64,000 nucleotides of DNA, from the NCBI RefSeq assembly GCF_009817885.1, contig NZ_CP041764.1, forward strand, positions 682,001 through 746,000, in the 5' to 3' direction. Below the pieces are notes generated by a model. The model saw nothing but the letters and a program-made list of their open reading frames with translations. It ran no database searches and was not told the origin of the DNA. The translations under genes were made by a program, and so were the position numbers. Shown here one piece after another: positions 42,246-50,846 of this stretch (the first letter of the stretch is position 1; the number at the start of each line of letters is the position of its first letter). This DNA is from Serratia rhizosphaerae (GTDB taxonomy: Bacteria; Pseudomonadota; Gammaproteobacteria; Enterobacterales; Enterobacteriaceae).

Positions 42246-43274
42246 TTACTTGTGGAAGTGAATCACTCCTTTGATCAGCGTGCGGTTGTTGATCACGTCA
42301 CGCTCATAGCATTCGGCCAGGGTGTCGAAGGCAAAATGGTGCGACAGCATCATCTCGGCGCGAATTTTACCCGCCGCCATCAGCCGCCCCACTTTGGCGA
42401 AATCTTCATGCGTCGCGTTGCGGCTGCCCATCAGGGTGGTCTCTTTTTTATGGAACTCCGGGTCGTCGATACTGAACTCCCCTTTGAACAGCCCGACGAA
42501 CACAATGCTGCCGCCGTGGCGGATCAGGTTGATGCAGTTGTTCATCGCCAGCCGGTTGCCGGTGGCGTCAATCACTTTGGCCGCCAGCATGCCGGAAAAC
42601 TGCGCGCGCAGCGCAGCGTCAAAGCCGGCGTCCGCCGGATCGAGCGTCGCAACCCCCAGCACCTGCGCCACATGGGCGCGGCGTTCCGCGCTGGTATCGG
42701 CCACCACCACCTGCGCGCCGTCGGCGTGGGCAATCGCCGCCACCCCCAGCCCGATCGGCCCGGCGCCCACCACCAGCAACTGCTCGCCCGGCGCCACCGC
42801 CGCGCGCCGCACCGCATGGGCGCTGATGGCGAACGGTTCAATCAGCGCGGCGCTTTCGGGCGCCAGATCGTCGACCGCCAGCAGGTTGCTGACCGGCACG
42901 CTGAGGTATTCGCAAAAACCGCCGTCCTGGTGCACGCCGATCACCGAAATATTTTCACAGCAGTTGCCGCGGTCGCTCTGACAGGCGCCGCAGCTGCCGC
43001 AGGACAGATAAGGCATCACCGCCACCCGCTGCCCGACCCGCCAGTTTGCAACGTCCGCGCCCAGGCCGACGATATGGCCGCAAATTTCATGGCCCAGCAC
43101 GCGCGGATAGGCGAAAAACGGCTGATTCCCCGCCCACGCGTGAATGTCGGTGCCGCAGATGCCGACGGTGTGTATCTGTAAAAGCGCTTCGCCCGCCGCC
43201 GGTTCCGGCACCGGGCGCTGTTGATAAACCAGTTGCTTCGGCTGCTGACAAATCAATGTATTCATTGTGGCCAT
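42246..43274 (-). CDS. lgoD: L-galactonate 5-dehydrogenase LgoD
   Basis: A 342-residue zinc MDR dehydrogenase, highly similar to E. coli LgoD (YjjN) from MATMNTLICQQPKQLV to the end. Catalytic zinc site VGICGTDIHAW and GHEICG, structural zinc CGSCGACQSDRGNCC, NAD motif VGAGPIGLGVAA. It oxidises L-galactonate to D-tagaturonate, which enters hexuronate metabolism. GGAGGAG sets the start at 43274. It is divergent from lgoR. The AAACC-N10-GGTTT inverted repeat in the spacer may be the LgoR operator. Confidence 0.92.
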   Translation of the reverse strand: MATMNTLICQQPKQLVYQQRPVPEPAAGEALLQIHTVGICGTDIHAWAGNQPFFAYPRVLGHEICGHIVGLGADVANWRVGQRVAVMPYLSCGSCGACQSDRGNCCENISVIGVHQDGGFCEYLSVPVSNLLAVDDLAPESAALIEPFAISAHAVRRAAVAPGEQLLVVGAGPIGLGVAAIAHADGAQVVVADTSAERRAHVAQVLGVATLDPADAGFDAALRAQFSGMLAAKVIDATGNRLAMNNCINLIRHGGSIVFVGLFKGEFSIDDPEFHKKETTLMGSRNATHEDFAKVGRLMAAGKIRAEMMLSHHFAFDTLAECYERDVINNRTLIKGVIHFHK

Positions 43275-43416
43275 GATGACTCCTCCCGTGATCTGGCGTT
43301 TGTTATTCAATAAAAAACGCCCGCGCCAGGACTTCGGCATAAGGAAGTGTGACTCAGCCCAAAATAAACCGCTTTAAATTGGTTTTAAATGCCGGAAAAA
43401 ACCGCCGAGAGACGTG

Positions 43417-44322
43417 ATGAGCAGAACACAAAACCTGCGGCAGATGGTGATCAATCAGATGATTGACGGCATGACTCGGGGCCATCTGACCTCGCCGCTG
43501 CCCTCTCAGGCCGCGCTGGCCGAGATGTACAACATCAGCCGCACCACGGTGCGCCACGCGCTGGCCCACTTTCAACAAACCGGCGTACTGGCGCCGCAGG
43601 CCGACGGCTATGTCATCGCCCGTCTGCCACAGCAGGAGGAGTGTTTCGACTGCCGCGAGCAGTCGCCGGAGGCGCAGAACGAACGCTTTGAACGGGCGTT
43701 TTTCCAGCTGATTAACCAGCAACAGCTGCGCGCCGGTGACAGTTTCAGCGAGCTGCAGCTGGCGCGCCAGATGAACGTCAGCCCGGCGGTGGTGCGGGAG
43801 TTTCTGTTGCGCCTGAGCCGCTACCAGTTGGTCGACAACGTCAAACGCGGGCAGTGGTGCCTGAAAACCTTCGACCAGCATTACGCCGAACAGCTGTTCG
43901 AACTGCGCCAGATACTGGAAACCCATGCGCTGTCGCGCTTTCTCAACCTGCCGGCTGACGATGCGCGCTGGCTGCAGGCCAGAGAGCTGCTGCGCCGCCA
44001 CCGTGAGCTGCGTGACGATATCAGCCTGCACTACCGGCAGTTCTCCGCGCTGGACAGCGACTTCCACCGCCTGATCCTCTCCGCCGCCAATAACCCGTTC
44101 TTCAACCAGTCGCTGGAGGTGATCTCGGTCATCTTCCATTTCCACTATCAGTGGGACGCCAGCGACCTCAAGCAGCGTAATATCATCGCCATTGAGGAGC
44201 ATATGGCGATTCTCAGCGCGCTGATTTGCCGCAACGACCAGCAGGCCACCCATGCGCTGCACCGTCACCTCGACAGCGCCAAACAATCGATGATCCGCTC
44301 CCTCGCCCACACCGTCTCCTGA
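43417..44322 (+). CDS. lgoR: GntR-type regulator of L-galactonate genes LgoR
   Basis: A 301-residue orthologue of E. coli LgoR (YjjM), an activator of L-galactonate use. It contains two winged-helix regions: a first GntR HTH (about 25-62, PLPSQAALAEMYNISRTTVR) and a second (about 108-140, FSELQLARQMNVSPAVVREF), followed by an FCD effector domain (about 150-290) with metal-binding candidates DSDFHRLIL and HFHYQWD. GTG at 43414 and ATG at 43417 are adjacent; the ATG is taken. It sits between divergent lgoD and co-directional lgoT. Confidence 0.9.
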   Translation: MSRTQNLRQMVINQMIDGMTRGHLTSPLPSQAALAEMYNISRTTVRHALAHFQQTGVLAPQADGYVIARLPQQEECFDCREQSPEAQNERFERAFFQLINQQQLRAGDSFSELQLARQMNVSPAVVREFLLRLSRYQLVDNVKRGQWCLKTFDQHYAEQLFELRQILETHALSRFLNLPADDARWLQARELLRRHRELRDDISLHYRQFSALDSDFHRLILSAANNPFFNQSLEVISVIFHFHYQWDASDLKQRNIIAIEEHMAILSALICRNDQQATHALHRHLDSAKQSMIRSLAHTVS

Positions 44323-44502
44323 CGCCCGCTCGGTAATAAAAAACCGATAAAAAACCGTAAAAGCCTATCTGCCGCACGGAACCCGATCTCCCCGGATTCG
44401 GACGCGAAATGCGCCATTTAGGCTGATTAGCGGTTAGACCAAGCATTCCCTGCATCCCGGGCCCCCAACGATAAATATTATTAACGTGGAATTCTGGAGA
44501 CA

Positions 44503-45861
44503 ATGATGGAAAAAACTCATACCGCTACCCGCCCGACGGCCGCAGAGCCGGACGCGGCCGATTCGATCGTTCCCATGCCTCCCGACGGCGCGCTGGTGCG
44601 TTCCGCGCGCATCAAGAAAATTCAGACCACCGCAATGCTGCTGCTGTTTTTAGCCGCGATCATTAACTTTCTCGACCGCAGTTCGCTGTCGGTCGCCAAC
44701 TCCACCATCCGCGAAGAGATGGGGCTGAGCGGTACGGAAATCGGCCTGCTGCTGTCGGCCTTTTCGCTGGCCTACGGCCTCGCCCAGCTGCCCTGCGGCC
44801 CGCTGCTGGACCGCAAGGGGCCGCGCATTATGCTGGGCCTCGGCATGTTCATCTGGTCGCTGTTCCAGACGCTGTCCGGCATGATCCAGAACTTTACCCA
44901 GTTTATCTGGGTGCGCATCGGGCTGGGCATCGGCGAAGCGCCGATGAACCCCTGCGGCGTCAAGGTGATCAATGACTGGTTCAACATCAAACAGCGCGGT
45001 ATGCCGATGGGCATTTTCAACGCCGCCTCCACCGTCGGCCTGGCGATCAGCCCGCCGATCCTCACCGCCATGATGCTGGTGTTCGGCTGGCGCGGCATGT
45101 TTATCACCATCGGCCTGCTGGGCATCGCCCTGTCCATCGGCTGGTACATGCTGTACCGCAACCGCCAGGACATCGACCTCAGCGCGCAGGAGCAGAGCTA
45201 CCTCAACGCCGGCAGCGTCAGCGCACGCCGGGAGCCGATGAGCTTTAAAGAGTGGCGCTCGCTGTTCAGAAACCGCACCATGTGGGGCATGATGATCGGC
45301 TTCAGCGGCATCAACTACACCGCCTGGCTGTATCTCGCCTGGCTGCCCGGCTACCTGCAGACCACCTACCACCTGGATTTGAAAAGCACCGGGCTGCTGG
45401 CCGCCATTCCGTTTCTGTTCGGCGCCGCCGGCATGCTGTCCAACGGTTTTGTGACCGACTTTTTAGTCAGACGCGGCATGGAGCCGGTCAAAAGCCGCAA
45501 GCTGTGCATCGTCTCCGGGATGCTGCTGTCCGCCGCCTTTACCTCGGTGGTGGCGCAGGCCACCACCACCACCAGCGCGGTGACGCTGATCGGCATGGCG
45601 CTGTTTTGCATCCACTTTGCCGGCACTTCCTGCTGGGGGCTGATCCACGTATCGGTCACCTCGCGCATGACCGCCTCGGTAGGCAGTATCCAGAACTTCG
45701 CCAGCTTTATCTTCGCCTCGTTCGCGCCGGTGGTGACCGGCTGGATCCTCGATACCACCCACTCGTTCAGCCTGGCGCTGACCCTGTGCTCCTGCTTTAC
45801 CCTGATCGGCGCGCTCTCCTACCTGCTGGTGGTGAAACAGCCGATCACCGACGCGCAGTAA
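44503..45861 (+). CDS. lgoT: L-galactonate:H+ symporter LgoT (MFS)
   Basis: A 452-residue MFS protein of the anion:cation symporter family. A 40-residue hydrophilic N-terminus is followed by 12 helices, with family motifs FLDRSSLSVANSTIREEMGLS, LPCGPLLDRKGPR and GIGEAPMNPCGVKVINDWF. It is collinear with E. coli LgoT (YjjL) and imports L-galactonate. GGAG precedes tandem ATGs at 44503 and 44506. A 180-base spacer after lgoR and the terminator at 45873 suggest its own promoter. Confidence 0.9.
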   Translation: MMEKTHTATRPTAAEPDAADSIVPMPPDGALVRSARIKKIQTTAMLLLFLAAIINFLDRSSLSVANSTIREEMGLSGTEIGLLLSAFSLAYGLAQLPCGPLLDRKGPRIMLGLGMFIWSLFQTLSGMIQNFTQFIWVRIGLGIGEAPMNPCGVKVINDWFNIKQRGMPMGIFNAASTVGLAISPPILTAMMLVFGWRGMFITIGLLGIALSIGWYMLYRNRQDIDLSAQEQSYLNAGSVSARREPMSFKEWRSLFRNRTMWGMMIGFSGINYTAWLYLAWLPGYLQTTYHLDLKSTGLLAAIPFLFGAAGMLSNGFVTDFLVRRGMEPVKSRKLCIVSGMLLSAAFTSVVAQATTTTSAVTLIGMALFCIHFAGTSCWGLIHVSVTSRMTASVGSIQNFASFIFASFAPVVTGWILDTTHSFSLALTLCSCFTLIGALSYLLVVKQPITDAQ

Positions 45862-45872
45862 TACTCCCCGCC

Positions 45873-45899
45873 GGCGGCGCGCCTCTGCGCCGCCCTTTT
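45873..45899 (+). terminator. Rho-independent terminator after lgoT
   Basis: GGCGGCGC / GCGCCGCC (45873-45880, 45887-45894), a 6-base loop, then CTTTTC. Confidence 0.75.
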
Positions 45900-45987
45900 C
45901 CCCGGTAGGAAAACGTTACATTGCCGGCGTTGCGTTCCCGCCGCGCTGCGCTAGGGTTAAGCGGTCAACTCACAACAGGAGCGCATG

Positions 45988-46860
45988 ATGAAAATCGGAT
46001 TTGCCGGGCTGGGCGGTATGGGCCGCGCCATGGCCCATAATCTGCTGCAGGCCGGTTACCCGCTGACGGTGTGGAACCGTTCACCGCAGGCGGCGCAGCC
46101 GCTGGTCGACGCCGGCGCACGGCTGGCGGCGCAGCCCGCCGATCTGGCCGAGGTTGATATCTTGATCACCATGCTGGCCAACGACGCGGCGCTGGAACAG
46201 GTGGTGGTGGAAAGCGGCCTGCTGGCGCAGATGCGCCCCGGCGCGGCGCACGTCAATATGGCGACCATCTCCGTGGCGCTGGCGCAGCGGCTGGCAGAAC
46301 TGCATCAGCAGCACAGTATCGGCTATCTGGCGGCGCCGGTGCTCGGCCGTCCCGACGTTGCCGCTGCCGGCCGGCTGAATATTCTTGCCGCCGGCGACCC
46401 GGCCCTGCTGGCGCGGGTGCAGCCGCTGTTCGACGTACTGGGGCAGCGCACCTGGCCATTCGGCGAGCGGCCGGAACAGGCCAATATCGTCAAAATCGCC
46501 GCCAACTTCACGCTGGCAAGCGCCATTGAGGCGATGGCGGAAGGCAGCGCGCTGGTGCGCAATCACGGCGTATCCGGCGCGGACTATCTGCAGATGCTGA
46601 CCGGCACCCTGTTTTCCGCCCCGGCCTATCAGGGCTACGGCGCGCTGATCGCCGAGGAGAACTATCAGCCGGCGGGGTTTAAACTGACGTTGGGGATGAA
46701 AGACGTAGGTCTGGCGCTGGAGGCCGGCGGCAACAGCCATACGCCGATGCCGTTCGCCAGCGTGCTGAAAGATAATTTTCTGGATGCCATCGCCCACGGT
46801 GAGGGGGAACTGGACTGGTCGGCGCTGGCCAACGTGGCGGCGCGACGCGGCGGCCTGTGA
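45988..46860 (+). CDS. NAD(P)-dependent beta-hydroxyacid dehydrogenase family enzyme
   Basis: A 290-residue protein of the 3-hydroxyisobutyrate/tartronate-semialdehyde reductase superfamily. The Rossmann start is MKIGFAGLGGMGRAMAHNLL (4-18), the domain-linking region is KIAANFTLASAIEAMAEG, with the catalytic lysine expected in NIVKIAANF, and the tail is KDVGLALEAG. The substrate-binding motif usual near residue 120 (DAPVSGG) is altered to LAAPVLGRPDVAA, a feature of the GLYR/NDH-like branch, so substrate assignment is unsafe. AGGAG precedes ATGATG. A hairpin ends the gene. Confidence 0.8.
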   Translation: MKIGFAGLGGMGRAMAHNLLQAGYPLTVWNRSPQAAQPLVDAGARLAAQPADLAEVDILITMLANDAALEQVVVESGLLAQMRPGAAHVNMATISVALAQRLAELHQQHSIGYLAAPVLGRPDVAAAGRLNILAAGDPALLARVQPLFDVLGQRTWPFGERPEQANIVKIAANFTLASAIEAMAEGSALVRNHGVSGADYLQMLTGTLFSAPAYQGYGALIAEENYQPAGFKLTLGMKDVGLALEAGGNSHTPMPFASVLKDNFLDAIAHGEGELDWSALANVAARRGGL

Positions 46861-46867
46861 GGTAAAA

Positions 46868-46888
46868 CGGAGCGCCGTCGGCGCTCCG
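46868..46888. terminator. Bidirectional terminator
   Basis: A perfect 9-bp stem CGGAGCGCC / GGCGCTCCG (46868-46876, 46880-46888) with a 3-base loop. On the minus strand it is followed by TTTT, terminating the isochorismatase-type gene; it lies just after the dehydrogenase on the plus strand. Confidence 0.75.
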
Positions 46889-46895
46889 CTTCATT

Positions 46896-47423
46896 TCAGA
46901 ACTGAATCTCCGCCGCGGGCAGCGCGCGGATCGGCACGCCGAAGCTTTTCATACCCGACAGCGCTGCATTGTGGTGATTGCGGATCCAGGCGCCGCTGGC
47001 GTGCGCTTTATCATGGCTGGTGTGTGCATCCGCCGCCAGCACCACCGGGTAGCCGTGGCCGGCCGCGCGGCGCGTGGTGCTGTCCACGCAGTACTCCGTG
47101 GAGTAGCCGCAAATCACCAGCTGCGTTACTCCGTGCTGCTCCAGCAACGCCTGCAGATTGGTGCGCAGGAAAGAATCCGGGGTGGTTTTCTCCACCCGCA
47201 GATCGGTGTCTGCCACCTGCAGACGCGGCTCAATCTGCCAGCCGTCGCTGCCATGCGCCAGTTCCCGATCGGCAGTCTGATGCTGGACAAAGATCACCGG
47301 CACGCCGGACTGACGCGCCCGCGCGCTCAGCTGGTTAATCCGCTCAATCACCGCATCGGCATCCGCCGGCGGCGGCACAAACAGTCCCTTCTGCACATCA
47401 ATAATCAATAATGCTGGCTTCAT
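46896..47423 (-). CDS. Isochorismatase-fold cysteine hydrolase
   Basis: A 175-residue cysteine hydrolase with the family triad Asp9 (LLIIDVQ), Lys79 (VEKTTPDSF) and Cys112 (GYSTEYCVDST). Relatives cleave nicotinamide, biuret, ureidoacrylate or similar C-N bonds; the substrate here is not readable. GAGAG precedes the ATG at 47423, and the open frame upstream is non-conserved. It is followed by the bidirectional terminator. The upstream SUFU gene ends 31 bases before it on the same strand. Confidence 0.85.
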   Translation of the reverse strand: MKPALLIIDVQKGLFVPPPADADAVIERINQLSARARQSGVPVIFVQHQTADRELAHGSDGWQIEPRLQVADTDLRVEKTTPDSFLRTNLQALLEQHGVTQLVICGYSTEYCVDSTTRRAAGHGYPVVLAADAHTSHDKAHASGAWIRNHHNAALSGMKSFGVPIRALPAAEIQF

Positions 47424-47454
47424 TAGCGCTCTCTTAATCCGTGGGTTAACCTGC

Positions 47455-48558
47455 TCACGCCAGCGGCTGGCGCGGCCGGAAGATGTGATCGACGCCCTGC
47501 TCGCGCAGCCGGCTGACCAGCTCATGGCCGCCGTTCGGCGTTGCCTGCGCCAGCTCGCGCTCGCCGGCAAACACCGGGCTGGCCCACAGCAGATTGACCG
47601 GGTCGCCCTGCTGCTGCGGCAGCGTCAGATACTGCTGGTGCGGATAAAACGACGACGACAGCAGATAGCCTTCATAGCCCTGCGGCGCCACTTCCGACGC
47701 CAGCGTATGCCCTTCGCCGAACCAGGTAATCTGCGCCCAGGGCACGTGCGCCACGCCGGCCAGCGCGCTGGCCATCTGCACCGCGTTCTCTTCGGTCATA
47801 TACTGGCCGTCGATGGCGATCCCCAGCTCGATACGCCGGTACAGGGAAGCGTCGTCATTAAACAGGATCTCCATCCACGGCATCGGCCGGATGCTGACGC
47901 CCATGGTGAGGAAATAGTAGATGCCGTCGCGCTCGTGCTGGGAGATCGCCATCGGTGGCCACTTGCCCTGATCGATGGCGTAATACTTCACCGACGGGCC
48001 GAAATGCTGCTCATAGCGCGCCATATACTCGCTTTGCATGGTCGGCCACGGGTTGCCCTCTTCACGCTGCCAGCGCCGCCAGAACTGGCGGGTGGCCTCG
48101 GCCTGCGCATATTGCGTGTTGGTGGAGGCGGAACCCAACGGGTAGGCCAGCGGGCTTTCTTTAATGCAGCTGGCCGAATAGCAGACCGAATGGTCGATAT
48201 ACAGGCTCCAGCCGGGGATCACCGCCAGCAGCTGGCCGTAATACCACAGCGCCGCGCCGTCGTCGCTCTCGTTCCAGATAACCTGCAGGCCGTCCGGCTG
48301 CAGCGGCGCTTCACCTTCCAGGTTGCGGCAAAACTCAGCGGCCAGCATCGGCGGCTGCCCCATCTCCAGCGCGGCGCGGTCTTCCTGCTGCGGCGCGGCC
48401 TCCAGATTGCGCAGCCAGCAGGCGCGCACCTGAAAACGCTCGCTGAAGGCGTCGGCGGGATAAATATAAAAATAGGCAGCCCGGTGATCTTGCTGAACCA
48501 CCGCCATCAGCGTCTGGTTATCATTACTGACTTCAGCAAGTACATATGACTCGTTCAT
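47455..48558 (-). CDS. Suppressor-of-fused (SUFU) domain protein
   Basis: A 367-residue cytoplasmic protein whose C-terminal half (about 175-360; YEQHFGPSVKYYAIDQG, DGIYYFLTMGVSIRPMPW, LLWASPVFAGERELAQ, GGHELVSRLREQGVDHIF) matches the bacterial SUFU domain. Bacterial members often act as immunity proteins to secreted toxins; no toxin is adjacent here. The N-terminal half (about 1-170) is poorly conserved. GAGGTGAT precedes the ATG. Confidence 0.75.
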   Translation of the reverse strand: MNESYVLAEVSNDNQTLMAVVQQDHRAAYFYIYPADAFSERFQVRACWLRNLEAAPQQEDRAALEMGQPPMLAAEFCRNLEGEAPLQPDGLQVIWNESDDGAALWYYGQLLAVIPGWSLYIDHSVCYSASCIKESPLAYPLGSASTNTQYAQAEATRQFWRRWQREEGNPWPTMQSEYMARYEQHFGPSVKYYAIDQGKWPPMAISQHERDGIYYFLTMGVSIRPMPWMEILFNDDASLYRRIELGIAIDGQYMTEENAVQMASALAGVAHVPWAQITWFGEGHTLASEVAPQGYEGYLLSSSFYPHQQYLTLPQQQGDPVNLLWASPVFAGERELAQATPNGGHELVSRLREQGVDHIFRPRQPLA

Positions 48559-48827
48559 ATCACCTCAATAGGGGTCACGGCGCGGCAATCGCCTGCCACG
48601 CACTGTCCAAAATCATCAAAGCTGATGCTTCAACCATCAAGGATACAAAAGGATTTTTGCTTTTCGCCAGTGTAAAACGCATTTGATCGCACAATCACGC
48701 GTAAAAGTCTCAAAAATTCAGCGATTACGCGAATTTTTCCGTAAATTTTTTCTGCGGCGTCGCCGGGAGATTTTCGTTGCGGGCTATTTCAGCGTACATT
48801 TAGGCCAGTTTACCCCAGGAGGCAGGG

Positions 48828-49265
48828 ATGATAACGATCAGAGAACGTATTCCGGCGGACAATCCGCAATTGGTGGCGATCTGGCAGCGTTCGGTGCGCG
48901 CTACCCATCACTTTATCGGTGAAAAACAGATGGCAGAGTTCAAGCCGCTGGTCGAGCACTATCTGCCGCTGCTCGGCGTCTGGGTGGCGGAGATCGCCGG
49001 GCGGCCCTGCGGCTTTATCGCGCTGGATGATAATAAGGTGGAGATGCTGTTTATCGATGCCGGACAGCGCGGCCAGGGCGTCGGCAGCGCACTGCTGAAC
49101 CATGCGCAGGCGCGCCACGACGGATTGGTGCTGGATGTGAACGAGCAAAACCCGCAGGCGGTAGGCTTCTACCAGCGCTACGGCTTTGTGGTGACAGGAC
49201 GCTCACCGCTGGACGGCCAGGGCAACCCCTACCCGCTGCTGCATATGGCGCTTTCCCCGCGCTGA
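48828..49265 (+). CDS. yjaB: GNAT acetyltransferase, YjaB-like
   Basis: A 145-residue GNAT protein, collinear with E. coli YjaB: AIWQRSVRATHHFI at the N-terminus, acetyl-CoA motif A in GQRGQGVGSALLNHA, and the C-terminal NVNEQNPQAVGFYQRYGFVVTG-like stretch (here DVNEQNPQAVGFYQRYGF), ending in NPYPLLHM. The acetylated target is unknown. AGGAGG precedes the ATG. Convergent with the TetR gene, 15 bases apart, with no visible terminator. Confidence 0.85.
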   Translation: MITIRERIPADNPQLVAIWQRSVRATHHFIGEKQMAEFKPLVEHYLPLLGVWVAEIAGRPCGFIALDDNKVEMLFIDAGQRGQGVGSALLNHAQARHDGLVLDVNEQNPQAVGFYQRYGFVVTGRSPLDGQGNPYPLLHMALSPR

Positions 49266-49280
49266 CTGCGCGGGACAGGC

Positions 49281-49925
49281 TCAGACCGGATTACCCACCT
49301 GACTCAGGCGCGGCCAGAGCATCATCAGCGTATCTACCAGGCGCAGCAGCTCGGCGCGGCTCGCCCCTTCGCGCGCTTGCACCGACATGCCTTCAATGGT
49401 GCACATCACATATTTCGCCAGCAGCGCGGTGTCGGTTTTCGCCAGCAGTTCCCCCTGCTGCACCTTGCGGTCGAAACAGGCCTTCAGGCTGGCTTCCTGC
49501 GCATGATGCTTACGCAGCAGCATCTGGGCGACGTCGTCCGACGACGAGGAAAGCGCGGCGGAGGCGCACACCATAAAGCAGCCGGACGGCGTTTCCGGAT
49601 CGGTAAACACTTCCGCGGAGGAGCGCACATAGGCATCGATGATTTCGGCGATCGGCTGCGGCTGTTCAAGCAGTTGGTTGGTGCAGGTGGTGTATTTGCT
49701 CAGGTAACGTTCCACCGCCGCGCGGAACATCCCCTCTTTATTGCCGAACTCGGCATACAGCGTCGGCGCTTTGGCGCCGGTGACTTCGACCAGATCGGCC
49801 AATGACGTGGCGTCATAACCGTGACGCCAGAACAGCTCCAGTGCGCGGTCAAGTGCCAGGTCGCGATCAAACTGTTTCGGTCTGCCGCGGGTTTTCTTTG
49901 CGGCGACCTCTTCTTTGATAGTCAT
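49281..49925 (-). CDS. TetR family regulator (ComR-like) next to a DUF1471 gene
   Basis: A 214-residue TetR protein with an N-terminal HTH (about 20-65, GYDATSLADLVEVTGAKAPTLYAEFGNKEGMF) and a helical ligand domain with several cysteines (CTNQ, CFMVC, CFD, CTIEG), which might sense electrophiles or oxidants. In E. coli the TetR regulator ComR is divergent from the DUF1471 gene bhsA, the same layout as here, but with 580 bases between the two genes. ATG at 49925 is taken; the regulator probably binds the four repeated sites upstream. Confidence 0.82.
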   Translation of the reverse strand: MTIKEEVAAKKTRGRPKQFDRDLALDRALELFWRHGYDATSLADLVEVTGAKAPTLYAEFGNKEGMFRAAVERYLSKYTTCTNQLLEQPQPIAEIIDAYVRSSAEVFTDPETPSGCFMVCASAALSSSSDDVAQMLLRKHHAQEASLKACFDRKVQQGELLAKTDTALLAKYVMCTIEGMSVQAREGASRAELLRLVDTLMMLWPRLSQVGNPV

Positions 49926-49970
49926 AATCCCTCTCATCTTGCGCGCCGCGTCTGCGCCGCCAAATTAAAT

Positions 49971-50038
49971 TAACGATCATTATAAAAAAATATTGCGACG
50001 GCGTCGAGAAGCGACTAACATTTAGTTATCGAACGTTA
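49971..50038 (+). promoter_or_regulatory. Operator-promoter module A, facing right with no gene assigned
   Basis: Two palindromic sites, TAACGATCATTA (49971-49982) and TATCGAACGTTA (50027-50038), flank a plus-strand promoter: TTGCGA (49993-49998), 17 bases, TAACAT (50016-50021). It duplicates module B (50382-50448). Sites also overlap the TetR promoter region, so autoregulation is expected. Nothing obvious follows on the plus strand. Confidence 0.6.
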
Positions 50039-50381
50039 TCTAATACCGCAGCCAACGCCAACGTTGTTATTGATACACCTTCATAAAAACATAATCAATT
50101 GAAATAAATAAAATAATTCACCGTGATAGCAGCTCCCACCCTTCTCACTGCGGCGGGATGCTCGTGCTGTTGCAGTCTGTCGTTGTGATAAAACGTCGCG
50201 CTGATGGCCACGACTGACGGCCCTGAATGACAATTTTCACTGCCGCATGCCGTGGAACGCCCGTTTTTCAACGCCCGCAGACATCACCAGCGTCAGAGAA
50301 AAATAATTTCACAACAATATGTTACTGACCTTCAGCGCTGAATGGCGCCGGCCGCCGCAAGCTCGGCCGACACCATTTAAT
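50039..50381. other. Region after promoter module A: no gene recognised
   Basis: 343 bases, AT-rich then mixed, without an apparent protein gene. Only a 19-codon frame (50158-50217, +) behind GGCGGG is seen, weakly supported. A small RNA transcribed from module A is possible; no clear terminator is visible. Confidence 0.35.
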
Positions 50382-50448
50382 TAATGAACATTAAAAAAAT
50401 GCTTGCAAAGTGACCTGGGTCACACTAACATTAAATTATCGATCGTTA
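50382..50448 (+). promoter_or_regulatory. Operator-promoter module B of the DUF1471 gene
   Basis: TAATGAACATTA (50382-50393) and TATCGATCGTTA (50437-50448) flank TTGCAA (50403-50408), 17 bases, TAACAT (50426-50431). The spacer holds AGTGA-CCTGGG-TCACA (50409-50424), one mismatch from the CRP core TGTGA-N6-TCACA. Site spacing (55) nearly equals that in module A (56). Confidence 0.7.
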
Positions 50449-50507
50449 ATTAATTTAACGCTCCGCGAAACAACAACCATATTCAACTTGTGATAGGAAA
50501 GAAGATT

Positions 50508-50765
50508 ATGAAAAGCCTGAAAATGACCATCGCCGCCGTAGCCCTTGCCACCGTATCATTCGGCAGCTTTGCCGCAGAACTGGTAGACAGCCAGCCGGCC
50601 AATATGCAGAAAGTCGGCGTGGTTAACGCCAGCGGCGCAACCAACCTGACCAGCCTGGAAAACAAACTGGCGGCAGAAGCCGATAAAGCCGGGGCAAAAT
50701 CCTTCCAGATCACCTCGACAACCGGTAACAACAAAATGCACGGCACCGCGATTATCTATAACTAA
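50508..50765 (+). CDS. DUF1471 periplasmic stress protein (BhsA/YcfR-like)
   Basis: An 85-residue secreted protein. The signal peptide (MKSLKMTIAAVALATVSFGS, cut about residue 22) is followed by a ~60-residue YdgH/BhsA/McbA (DUF1471) domain with MQKVGVVNASGATNLTSLENKL and the terminal MHGTAIIYN. E. coli members affect stress tolerance, biofilm and outer-membrane permeability. AGGAAAG precedes the ATG at 50508. It is controlled from module B, probably by the TetR protein, and ends at a terminator. Confidence 0.88.
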   Translation: MKSLKMTIAAVALATVSFGSFAAELVDSQPANMQKVGVVNASGATNLTSLENKLAAEADKAGAKSFQITSTTGNNKMHGTAIIYN

Positions 50766-50782
50766 TCGTTTGAGTCTGAGAT

Positions 50783-50811
50783 GCAAAGAGGCGGCGTAAG
50801 CCGCCTTTTGC
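50783..50811. terminator. Terminator after the DUF1471 gene
   Basis: GGCGGC-GTAA-GCCGCC (50790-50805) followed by TTTT, with flanking GCAAA/TTTGC pairing. A second perfect hairpin, CTGCGCCA-GGT-TGGCGCAG (50816-50834), follows and may serve the convergent MarR-GNAT gene. Confidence 0.8.
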
Positions 50812-50846
50812 GTTGCTGCGCCAGGTTGGCGCAGGGAAAGAGCCCC

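Noticed and set aside
50158..50217. 19-codon frame downstream of promoter module A.
   Set aside because: Too short and only weakly supported; kept as a note, not called as a gene.
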